Under the pieces are notes generated by a model. That model ran no database searches and was not told where the DNA came from. It saw only the letters and a program-made list of their open reading frames with translations. A stretch of 16,765 bases of DNA from Paramecium sonneborni (lineage: Eukaryota; Ciliophora; Oligohymenophorea; Peniculida; Parameciidae). Positions 1 to 10,010 of the stretch are shown piece by piece; within the stretch, counting starts at the first letter, position 1; every line of letters begins with the position of its first letter. The position numbers and the translations under genes are program-made. The stretch covers positions 326,291 to 343,055 of the forward strand of contig CAJJDN010000128.1 in the NCBI GenBank assembly GCA_905182985.1, in the 5' to 3' direction.

Positions 1-872
1 ATTTTAATAAATTAGTTAATTCTTAAAAAATATAATTTTTTATAATTTAATTATATTTATTTCCAGAAAATTCTAAGTATTAATAATTTATTTGAGTTTC
101 ATATTTTAGATGGCCTTTATAAATTTTTATACTTCATATTCAAATAAAGGATTAGTTAGAAATTATAATTATTCATGTTAATTTTTAATTTATTATGTTT
201 AATAACTTTTGAATGAAAACTATATTAATCCAATTACAAAAATAAATAAATATTTAGTATTAAATATAATTTATATAATGAAATAGCGTGATAATTATTA
301 CATTTAAGAGAGAATCTATTAAGTATTTACTTTAAAGTTTCAATATTGTTCAATAATTTATATTTCATAATTAGAATATTTAAAAATATAATAATAATAT
401 TTAATGGAAATTTATAGCTTTATCCTTAAAATATATAGTTTTTGAAATATAAAAATTTAATCATTTTAATTATCCTTAATGATAATTAATATATTAAACT
501 TATATTATTATAATTAAAATAGTTTGAAAACTTAGAGATTAAATAAACAAACAACGGATTACAATGAATTTATATTTGCTATAAAAAGTAATATAAAATT
601 TGATTGATAATAGGTAAAATATGTATACATTAGAATATGTTGAAAATTTGAAAATTGATAATTGATCAATGAGAATTTCAAAAGACGGAATTGAAAGCAG
701 AAATTTAGGAAGTAGATATAGATTTCAAAATCAACAGAAGTAATGTTGAGAATCAAATAAAAAATTTGATTGAGTCTTCATTTATTATTATTAATTCATA
801 ATACTTTTTAATTAAAATAAATGAATTAGAAGAAATTGTGATTAAAATAAATATTAAATATAATTTTAAGAT
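1..872. other. AT-rich spacer with a weak coding-like remnant
   Basis: No intact gene is visible. At about 600-790 on the plus strand two short stretches in different frames look protein-like when TAA/TAG are read as Gln. The first starts MYTLEYVENLKIDN; the second contains KTELKAEIQEVDIDF and has a charged, coiled-coil-like composition. A TGA and a frame change separate them, so this may be the decayed end of a gene. The rest is low-complexity A/T. The promoter of the gene starting at 873 must lie here, but no clear element can be named. Confidence 0.4.
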
Positions 873-2342
873 ATGAGTTATCTTATTAAATAGATAAAAA
901 AGATAGATTTTTTTGGTGCTCCATTAGTTTAGCAAATAGATTAAGAATAGTCGATTTATAAAAGTATTTTAGGAGGGATTATTACATTACTTATTTGTTC
1001 AGCTAGTTTATTTTATGCTACATGGGTTATATATTTATGGAATACCAATTAGTTTAGTCCTAAAATATCCAGTTCTGTATTTGTTTCAAACTTTGAGTTA
1101 TTAGACATAAATTATGATTTGATCAAAATCTGTTATTATAAATATGAATAGAATTTGATAGACCCATTTGAAGCTAAAGTACTTTTAGCTTTAATAATGT
1201 ATACTGAAAATTATACATTTACCGAAACAAAAGTGTTAAATTTATCAAATGATACAACATATTATGGAAACAAATACATTAACCCATAAATGAAATTAGG
1301 ATTCACTAATATTAATGGTGTATTAATAACAACATCTGAAATGTATATTTAAATAATAAAATGTAAACCTGAACTTTTATAAGAAGGAGAGTAATGTGCA
1401 TCAGAAGAAATAAGTAATTAGTTTTTTAGTTAAGCTCAAAATATTATTATAATGTAAATTAAATACAAATAATTGAATTCAAAAGATGGTTCAATAGAAT
1501 CAAGTGTTTAAGAATTTTTTGTTTAAGTTGAAAAACCTAATTGCTATACCTTAAATACATTTCTTTAAAGTAGTTATTATGAAGTTAAAGATTCAATACT
1601 TTTTGGATCACCTAAATATTTTGAATATGTTAATGGTGCTTTAATTTAACCCCAAACTAATACAGCTGAATTTTGTAATTAAGCATATGGTGATGAAACA
1701 TTTGCATCACTTTATGTTGTTATGAAAGGAAATTAAATGAAAACTATTATTGAATATCCTAATGCTGGAGACTTACTTGCTAATATTGGTTCTATTGTTT
1801 CAGTCTTGTTTATGGTTAGACACATTATTGTTTTCTTTAATTCTTATTTTTTAAATGAAAAAATAATTAATGATATGATTTCATATTATTATCCTTAATT
1901 TTCTAAAATTACAATTCAAAAAAATTGGAAGAAAGAAATTATTAAAGTTAATTTATAAAAGGAATAACTTGATTTAAATGAATATAAAAGATTTTATGAT
2001 GATGTAAGAACTAAAATTGAAGAAAAGCTTACATATGTCAACATGTTATATGAAATGTCAAGAATATATGTTTTAATTCGTTCACATAGATCTTTGGATG
2101 AAATTAGAAAATGTCATTCTTTAGGTGTAAAACTAGGTCATCTCAGATAAACTACTGTTGCAATGGATCCTTTTTCTAAATGTGCTATCAGTTCTAAAGA
2201 AAATGAAGATTAAATTCTTAATGATGAAGATATTGGAATACTTTCATTATAAGAAAGAAAAAAATAATTTAAAATTAATAATATTGTTGATGAAGAACCA
2301 GAAATTCTAGATTTTTATGATATTAATAGAATTAAATTATGA
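873..2342 (+). CDS. Two-span ciliate transmembrane protein, 489 aa, intronless
   Basis: Read with TAA/TAG as Gln, the frame is open from ATG 873 to TGA 2340-2342, exactly 490 codons, with no intron needed. The N-terminus is amphipathic and basic (MSYLIKQIKKIDFFG). A hydrophobic helix follows at about residues 32-54, starting SILGGIITLLICSASLFYAT. Next is a loop of about 245 residues with several Cys (CYYKYE, KCKPEL, EQCASEE, NCYTLN, FCNQAY) and NxS/T sites, then a second helix at about 300-322 (LLANIGSIVSVLFMVRHIIV). The last 165 residues are polar and probably cytosolic. The short N-tail with an I-D-x-F-G motif, a Gly-Gly helix and a large outer loop are, from memory, typical of a ciliate family usually named only 'transmembrane protein, putative'. 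The biochemical role is unknown. The start is supported by the immediate family-like N-terminus and an A-rich leader. It converges on the ART gene, with about 840 bp between the stop codons. Confidence 0.88.
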
Positions 2343-3183
2343 AAACAATTGAATTAAATTATTAAATAATCAATAAATATATCTCATTTTTATTATTGTT
2401 TCCATTTTATAATATTTATTATTATTCATATTCTAAAACATTTTTGAAATTTTAATTATATTGAGAGCTATATAAAATAATTCTGAAAATTTTTAACTAA
2501 ATCAAAATTAAATAATATAATATTTACATAATTGTTAATACTTATTTTTGAGAAAATTTATAATTATAAAATCTCTACTTTTAAGTTATAATTTAACTTT
2601 AAGGAATAATAAATTATAAGAAAAGTTCATAATCAATAATCGCCTATGATAATAATATTTATAAATGATATGAACAGCCAAAAATACCTACTGTATCGTT
2701 GAAAATTGAATATCTACTAAACAAAGATATTTTGATTTCTCTTAAGAAATAAATATATGAATATTTATTGAAGAAAATTATGATAAATTTTAAGCTGAAT
2801 TTATTTGGCTAACGGATATAATGGAAATTATTGTTTTTTTGTTTGGTTGAGAAATTTAAGGTATATTTCTAAATTAAAATGAGGTTTAATTTGCATCATT
2901 AAAATAATTATATTATTCAATTTAAATCTTCCTATTAATATTTAAAATAATCTATAATTTCTTTGTCTTTAAATAAAATATTTTACAAATTTGATTATAC
3001 ATTCATCAAATTGTTTAATTGGATCAAGAATTAAAATTATATTTCAGTAAAAGTTATTCATATTTAATTAAACTGAGGAGTAAAGAATAAATGAGAGAAC
3101 AATAAATTTAAAATTACATAGATTTAAATTAAAAAAAAATAATAAATAATGAATATTAAATAATACTTAACTAAATTTAGAAT
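2343..3183. other. Convergent intergenic region with weak coding-like remnants
   Basis: This spacer lies between the 3' ends of two convergent genes and should hold both polyadenylation regions. The plus strand has a TGA-free run of 135 codons at 2669-3073. Around 2770-2960 a neighbouring frame also reads protein-like (for example EENYDKFQAEFIWLTDIMEI), with TGA interruptions. Neither has a convincing start or a recognisable domain. I treat them as chance or decayed sequence. Confidence 0.35.
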
Positions 3184-6100
3184 TCATTCTTTTTCTAGTA
3201 AAATTCTATAAGGTCTCACATCTTATGTCTTATTGACAACAAAATATTCTCCTTAAACTACTCGTTCTAATAAACATTTTGGTACTTATTTAATTACCTC
3301 TGGATTGCATCTAGTCATAAAATAAACTCTAAAATAATTTTCTCCCACTTTTACTTAATTAGCATAATCCCTACAAACACTTATTTTATTTGAAAAATAA
3401 ATCCCTTCCCCAACTTTTTTCTTGTATTTCTATCCAGATCCTCTTTATAAATTATTTTAGATTATTGAAGCTATATTTTACTAATTGGTTCCATGAAATA
3501 AAATTCTCCATTCATTTGGATTTCCATCCATTTTTATCCAATCTTAGTCATCTGAATATTTATTTATATTTAACCCAAAGCCATAGCAATTCTTAGGAAA
3601 ATAATAAATGTATTTTTTAGATTAAGGTCCACGATTATCATAATATCCAACCATTTTCCAATTCATATTAAATTTAGGATTAAAATCATCAATAGATAAT
3701 CCAATTATATTTTGATTATGCCGTTATTTTTTATAAGCATCCATATAATAATTATAGTATTCAATTTTACCTTTGCATATCTATTAAAAAAATTATAATT
3801 TATCATTATTTTCAGGAGAAAATATTTCATTTATATCTTCGAAAATATTAAAATCAATTATCAAACTACCTTCTCTAAACCCTAAAATATTTACTTTATC
3901 AATATTAATATTAAATATTTTTGATATTTGAGTCTTGAAATTACTAAGATAATCCTATCTTAATTACTCATTTTCCATGAATTTTTAATAATTTATTTCC
4001 TCAGTTTTAAATTGTAAACAGTATTAATTAGAACCATAAGCTCCTATTAATGATGTTAATGCACCAGGGTAAGATTTTTATATCCATATTAAATTTCTTT
4101 ATTAAGATTATAATAATGATTCTTTTAATACATATAACATTAATTCAAAATTGTTTATCTTTATATTTTACTTTATATGTTATATTTTTATTTCTTAACA
4201 TCTCTTATTTTATATTAATAAATTTAAATATTCTTATTCAATTTTATTAATCTAGTATTATTAATTTTAATTCTATTAAATCATGTCACTATAATTATTT
4301 AGTTTTTATAAAAGCTTGTTAATTTATTTATCCAAAGTATTAGAAGTTTATAGTGTATTATAAAACGATATTTTATAACGATCATGAACAGGCAAAGAAT
4401 TCAAATACTATTAATTTAAAATCTCTAGTGTTAATTTAATTCTTTTTATATCACTCTTAACTTTATCAAATTAATTTTTATTATTGTAGAGATCAAGATT
4501 TTATTATTTACATAAATTAACAAAATATTCTATTTCTTATTAAAGAATTTTAATATTATTTAATAGATTTTTTGATCCATCATTCATAAATATAATTCCC
4601 TATAAACTCTTATATTAAATCACTAATTTTCTTGCTTATTTAGAAGTCTATTGTAATTGTGATATTATTATCTTCTTTTTATTATAATTTACTATTTTTT
4701 CATTATTAAATAACCAATTTTTAGTGTATTGACTATCTTCAATCTTGATTATATTTGAAATTAATAATTATTTTATTTCTTATCTGATTATTGTTATAGA
4801 TGAAACGTAATCGATTTTATTTTAATACATAAAATCATTTCTTAAAATATCATCAGTATGTTCCACTTAAAAGTTTACTATTATAGATTCTTACTTTTGA
4901 TTTACATTTCTCTATTTTATATCGAGAAAAATGATTGATTTGAATTGAGAATTTTGAAAGTCTTACATCAAATTTTCATTATATTTTAATGAATTAAGTA
5001 ATTCTAAATAATAATCTTCAGGCTTAAGTGTATTAACAATTATTATTGAGGAACAGATTTTGAGTAAAAATATCATTTTTAAAATAAAGCTATTCTTATT
5101 TTAAATAAAATCTTCATTAAATTAGAATAATAAAATAAATTCATCATTTAATTAAGTTAAAACGACCTGCGTCAAATTCATATCAATATAATTAAATTGC
5201 TTTAAATTAAATCCTTCTTCCATTATGTATTTCATATTTTATTAATCATTTCCAATAACTCCAACAAAAGTTACAGATTATTATTGAATATATTCCAATT
5301 ATGACATAAGATATTTCAATAGATTTTCATCAAACTAAATATTTAATATATTTTTAGGATTATTAATTTAGAGAAATAAAGGAATCCTTGAAAAAAACTT
5401 TTATTTATACTATTCAATATTTTAAAGTTCTAATAACTAAGATTAAGGAAATTCATACTGGTTTACACATAATAATTAAAATGATGTTTAAACAATTGAT
5501 AAATTCAAAGATAAAATTCTATTTTAGATAATTTTTTTTAATTATTCAAATACAACTAATTATAATTTATCTATGTCACAAAATTTCGATTGGTTTTATT
5601 CTTTAATACAATTCTCCAATAATACCATTGGAGCAAAATTAATATTAGATGTAATTAAATCATCAATGTTAATAAACTCATAAGAGTCAAATTAATTGGT
5701 TATTTAATTGTTAAAATTAACAAATAGATATAAATTCTTTTATTCATCAATAAAAAATTAACTCTCTTTCTTAAATTTAATTGAAATAATTTTATCAAAA
5801 TTATAAGAACATATATTAAGATATTCTTATTCTTTTTAAAAAATTAAATCTTTTACTAGAAGATTATCAAAATCTGTTTTTTATTCATCATATAATTTAA
5901 ATTATTATTTTTTTTCATCCCAAATATGTGTTTTTAAATTAAAATCTTAAAAAATGAATTAATTAATTTAAGAATTATAATTTATATTTTAAATAGGTAT
6001 AGATTATTTTTGAGTTTATAAATTAACTATTTATCCTTGATATTAAAAGTTACTTCTTAATACTAATCATTTGGATAATTAAATATGTATAAAAAACCCA

Positions 6101-7430
6101 AAATATATTTATTATTTAATTTTTCTAGAAAATAAAATATTGGATTAGAAAAATAAGCAATAAATGTTTAAACTAAACTTTTTTGTTAATAAATAGAATG
6201 AATATAAAAGCCTTTAGGACTCTAAATTATAAATATTTAAGTTTCGTTATGATCAGAAGCAAAATAAAAAATAATTTCAATTTAATCATCTCCAAAATTT
6301 TATCTTGACAATTTATAAATATCATTCTCTGAAATGAATGATATAGAAGAATCATTACTTTAAAAATTAAATACTATATTGACTTTTTAAATGTAAAGAT
6401 ATTTAGATTCTTATATTTGAAAATTCTTGAGTAAAGTATTTAAAAATTTATTAGAATATTCTTAAGTAATTTAAATTAATCTAATTAGTATGATTTAAAT
6501 TTCCTTTTAAAGTGTTTCATTAAGTTAATACTATTCTTGAAGATCGTCTTTAATCTTAAATTTCTATTTTTATTGATCTTTAGAATTAAATTATTGCATA
6601 AGAACTTAAAGATTATCTTTAATAATTTAATCATATTTCACTTAGCTTATTCCATAAGTTTTGAACATTTGCTATTCAATTGATAAAACATCAAATTTGA
6701 TATTATGTTCTATCTCTTACCAATTAATTTTGAACTATTATAAGGCATCGATTGATAAAGATATGGTTTATAAAATTTAATCTAAAATGATGTTTTCTTT
6801 TTTAAATGTTTTTTCAACAATGACTTGTATTAATTTATAAGTTTATTCTTCCATTTCATCTAAATCAAAATCACTTAGTAATCCTGTTGAATATAATAAA
6901 AATGAATTCGAAAAATTTTAAGATATTACAATTTTCGATTGGAAAAGCTTAGTAATTACTTTTGATTAGAAGGGTTTTGTTTAACAAATTTTATTCTCAA
7001 TTTGAGGTTATGTTAAATCAAAATTATATTATTTTAATCCAAAACAAATATTAACCATTTTAGATAGATCTAAAAAAATCTTCATCATCATCCTACACAA
7101 TTGTAATTATTCATCAAGGATGGGTATTAAAAATACAATAAATAAGAGATCTTAATTGTAACATAACATAATTTAACATGCACCTTCTAATTTAGATTCT
7201 TGAAATAAGAATTCATTTTTTAAGATATCACTTATTAATACTTAAACTTCCTTTCTTTATCCTAATAAACTATACAGTAGAAGTTTTTCTTAATTTAATC
7301 TTCTTAGACATTATTACAAATTTTAATAATCTGTTTTAACTTAAGGTTAAGTCTGAGAATCTATATTGTTTTCAAGATCTTCTATATAAAACACAGTTAC
7401 TTGCTCTAAATTAGAATCAAGTTCATTCAT
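3184..7430 (-). CDS. Large protein (about 1403 aa) with C-terminal PARP-like ADP-ribosyltransferase domain
   Basis: With TAA/TAG as Gln the minus strand is open from ATG 7430-7428 to TGA 3186-3184, apart from one frame change near 6060. Removing a 35-nt GT..AG segment (6063-6097) gives exactly 1404 codons. The C-terminal ~200 residues resemble the PARP/ART fold: EWRILFHGTN (His about 1301), then VGEGIYFSNKISVCRDYA (Tyr about 1333), then VVQGEYFVVNKTQDVRPYRI (Glu about 1383). In PARPs the His and Tyr bind NAD+ and the Glu in the E-Y-x-V-x-x-x-x-Q-V context is catalytic, so an H-Y-E triad is present. That predicts NAD+-dependent ADP-ribose transfer to a protein or nucleic acid. The segment before it (YYFPKNCYGFGLNI, DDQDWIKMDGNPNEW) fits an ART subtype I recall in ciliates and some fungi. 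The ~1170 N-terminal residues are Gln/Asn/Lys-rich, largely helical-looking and unrecognised; I see no zinc finger, BRCT, WGR or membrane span. It is soluble by appearance; its location is unknown. Confidence 0.85.
6063..6097 (-). other. Candidate 35-nt intron, or a retained IES-like insertion, in the ART gene
   Basis: The upstream frame (…EKLNNKYIL) and the downstream frame (LRSNFQYQGQIVNLQ…) differ by one. The downstream frame carries a TGA at 6069-6067, so the junction must lie here. A segment starting GTTTTTTATACA and ending GATTAG is 35 nt, removes the TGA and restores one frame. It is longer than the other introns here and begins GTT rather than GTA. A TA-bounded 29-nt segment (6063-6091) would also restore the frame, as a Paramecium internal eliminated sequence would, but its ends match the TAYAG consensus poorly. 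Confidence 0.5.
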
Positions 7431-8124
7431 TTTTCAGTATAAATACTATTAATAATATAAATTGAAGTGATAGAATTAGCAATTTTATTTATTATATATT
7501 TTGATGATTTCTGGTATATTCTAAATTTATTAATGATTTTTTTCTTCTGGAATAAATTTTTATGTTTATTTTATTAAACTGATTAAAGTTCTAATTAAAT
7601 ATCATTTATATTTACACAAATCATTTAATTCATATGAATAAATAATGATGTAGAAAGCAGAATGACATAATTAATTTTGAATTGGTTATTTTTCAATATT
7701 ATGTTTAAAAAACAATTTTATCTATATATAATTAATTTTTTAAAGGTCATTTAATTAGTATTTTATATACTAAATTTTTTAATTTGAATTATCTCATAGA
7801 TCGATTTCAATAATAAATAATTAATTCTTCATAATTGTTTATATATTAAAAATTTAGTTCAACATTTTCATAACTATTTAAATTAATTTATTCTACATTA
7901 TTTAATTATCATTAATTATTTCTAATATAAAAATATCTATTTTAAGCAAAAAAAATTATTTTTGTTTTTTAACCCATTAATCTCTTGAATATACAAATTA
8001 ATTTATTTTTTCTATAAATTTTAAATAATTCAACTCATAAATCAATAAATATTTTAAATTAATAACTTTTTTATTGCTTCTTTCATCTAGAGCAATACTA
8101 GAATTTAGAATTTGAATAATTTTT
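7431..8124. other. AT-rich intergenic region upstream of the ART gene
   Basis: Low-complexity A/T sequence with stops in all frames and no protein-like stretch I could support. It lies 5' of the minus-strand ART gene and should contain its promoter, but no conserved element is identifiable. Confidence 0.4.
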
Positions 8125-9709
8125 TCATATATTAAGGATTGGGAAATTTTAGTTAAATGCTTATTTAAAAAAACTTATTTTTCTAATATACGCATAAATA
8201 ACCCAAAAGCGATTTCAACAAAATGTGATCCATTTTATAGAATTAAAAGTAATGTCTTATCTGTAGAGCTTATTACAAAAACTGTTTAATTCATCTAAAT
8301 TAAAAGAAGAAATCAATACAAGAAATAAATTTAAATGTTTAAGATTGCTAATATCCAATCGAGAAATAATAATAAAAAAAAACAATTTAATATTTATTTT
8401 TACCATTAAAATTATCAATTAAGTAGTAGAACAGAATTCATAATTATTTTTGTTATAAATTTAAAAAGGTTACTATTTTGGTTACCTATTTTTATCATAA
8501 AAAAATTGTATTAAAAACTGTGCTTTTTAGCGTTATACTAAAATCTTCACTTAATTGATGACTTATTTTTAATCTTAATTGATACATACGATATAAATAG
8601 AAATGAATGGTGAACATTAGAATAATTTATTATTAAGGTTTATTTTTAGTGAAGTCTTGGTTTGATTAACTTCAAAGCTTGAATCTCTCAATTTTAATTT
8701 ATTGCTGATTTTGTGTTCATAACAATTTAAAAGTCTATAGTTTTTACAAACTTTTATCATTTTTCAATTTATCTCATATATGTTAATTACTGGTATTACT
8801 TTAAAATAATAAAATGATTTTATGATAGTGTGATTAAATTTAAAATTTCTTCATAATATACTATAATCTTTATATTTAAATTGTTAATCGTTATTCATTT
8901 CTGTATTAAAGGCTTTAATTGCCATTAATTGAATTATATTTTAGTTTTAATATGAAAGTGGAAGTACTATTTCCTTCTTTCTTTGAATAATCATTTTTTA
9001 CCATAAAGTTTTATAAATTATCTTATATTAGACAATGAAAAGTAATTAAAAAATTTGGTTACTCCCTCCTAAATATAATTTATTTTTTATAAATATATAT
9101 TAAATCGATAAAATTCTTATATGTATCAAAAATTTCAAACAATATTTCAAAAGCCAAACAAATATTAACAACACAAGGTCAATTTTTAAGTATTTTTATT
9201 ATCAAACTTAGAATTGATTACCATAGAATAAAAAATTACAATTGTCCTAAATATTCATTTAAAATAAAATCCCCTAATTTATCTAATTTTTTTTTTAAGC
9301 TTTAGAGTATGACGTATGGTTTTTTTCGAAAATTCTCGCATATTACTAATGTTTCAGAGAAGAATTTAATTATTTATTTCTGTCTTCATTCTAATTATAT
9401 TATTGAAAAAGTCCATTTGATCTATGAATCATTCTTTCTTTAAAAATTTGTATTATTTTGTCCTGTTTGCTATCATCTTCTTCTATTTTGAAATAGTTTC
9501 TTCTAGGAATGAATTGCCAATTAATAAATTCTCAAATAAATAGATTGCCTTTTAATGTTAAATAATAAGATTCTTATCCTTCAATGTTTATTTGACTTTG
9601 ATTAAATTTGTATTTATTCAATTATTCCATTAATTGTTCCTAAAACAACAGTAGCATTTTTAATTTAATGATGGTTTACTAATTCTTAAACTTGATAAAC
9701 TAATTTCAT
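8125..9709 (-). pseudogene. Degenerate minus-strand gene of unknown family
   Basis: Several protein-like segments follow each other on the minus strand. From ATG 9709, ten codons (MKLVYQVQEL) are followed by a possible 40-nt GTA..TAG intron (9640-9679). Then comes EQLMEQLNKYKFNQSQINIE… to an in-frame TGA at 9534-9532. The same frame continues coherently (EFINWQFIPRRNYFKIEED…) for 110 codons to TGA 9204-9202. A second open stretch of 134 codons ends at TGA 8776-8774 (it includes IIFRREQPNFLITFHCLIQD). A third, ATG 8760 to TGA 8217-8215, encodes 181 codons (it includes CNKLYRQDITFNSIKWITFC) and continues after its TGA with NRFWVIYAYIRKISFFKQAF. No known domain is recognised. Repeated in-frame TGA and frame changes suggest a decaying gene. 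Some frame changes could instead be introns. It is in tandem with the ATPase, starting about 300 bp beyond that gene's stop. Confidence 0.55.
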
Positions 9710-10010
9710 TTTTAATTTATAATAATATCAATAGATAATTAATTGAAATATTTCTAAATAAAAGAGTATCAAAAAATAATTATAGATAAATAATCTATGA
9801 AATCTATTGATAATTAAGAGACTAACTAGAAAGATTAAGTACTATTAGGAATATAATAAATTTAAAAATATTAAGTTAAAAAAAGAGCTTAAATAAACAA
9901 ATAACATAAATGAATAGAAGGCAGGATAGACAGGTTAAAGTAATACGAATAATTTGAGATTAAATTAATATGTATTATTTGTTTTCTCTAATGCACTGTA
10001 TAATATTATT
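9710..10010. other. Short AT-rich spacer
   Basis: This separates the ATPase stop from the next minus-strand gene start. On the plus strand at about 9800-9970 one frame reads as a Lys/Asn/Gln-rich stretch (for example NINEQKAGQTGQSNTNN). It runs on as the antisense of the ATPase C-terminus, with no start or domain, so it is not called as a gene. Confidence 0.35.

Noticed and set aside
559..756. Minus-strand 65-codon ORF
   Set aside because: Composition is almost wholly Phe/Leu/Ile/Tyr/Asn, typical of the antisense of A-rich sequence. The plus strand reads more like protein there.
3390..3596. Plus-strand 68-codon ORF
   Set aside because: Antisense shadow of the ADP-ribosyltransferase catalytic domain on the minus strand.
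4050..4250. Plus-strand 66-codon ORF
   Set aside because: Antisense shadow of the ART gene; hydrophobic only because of A/T bias.
8116..8613. 165-codon TGA-free plus-strand run
   Set aside because: The minus strand here has a better ORF (8215-8760) that continues coherent segments upstream and downstream, so the plus run is most likely its shadow.
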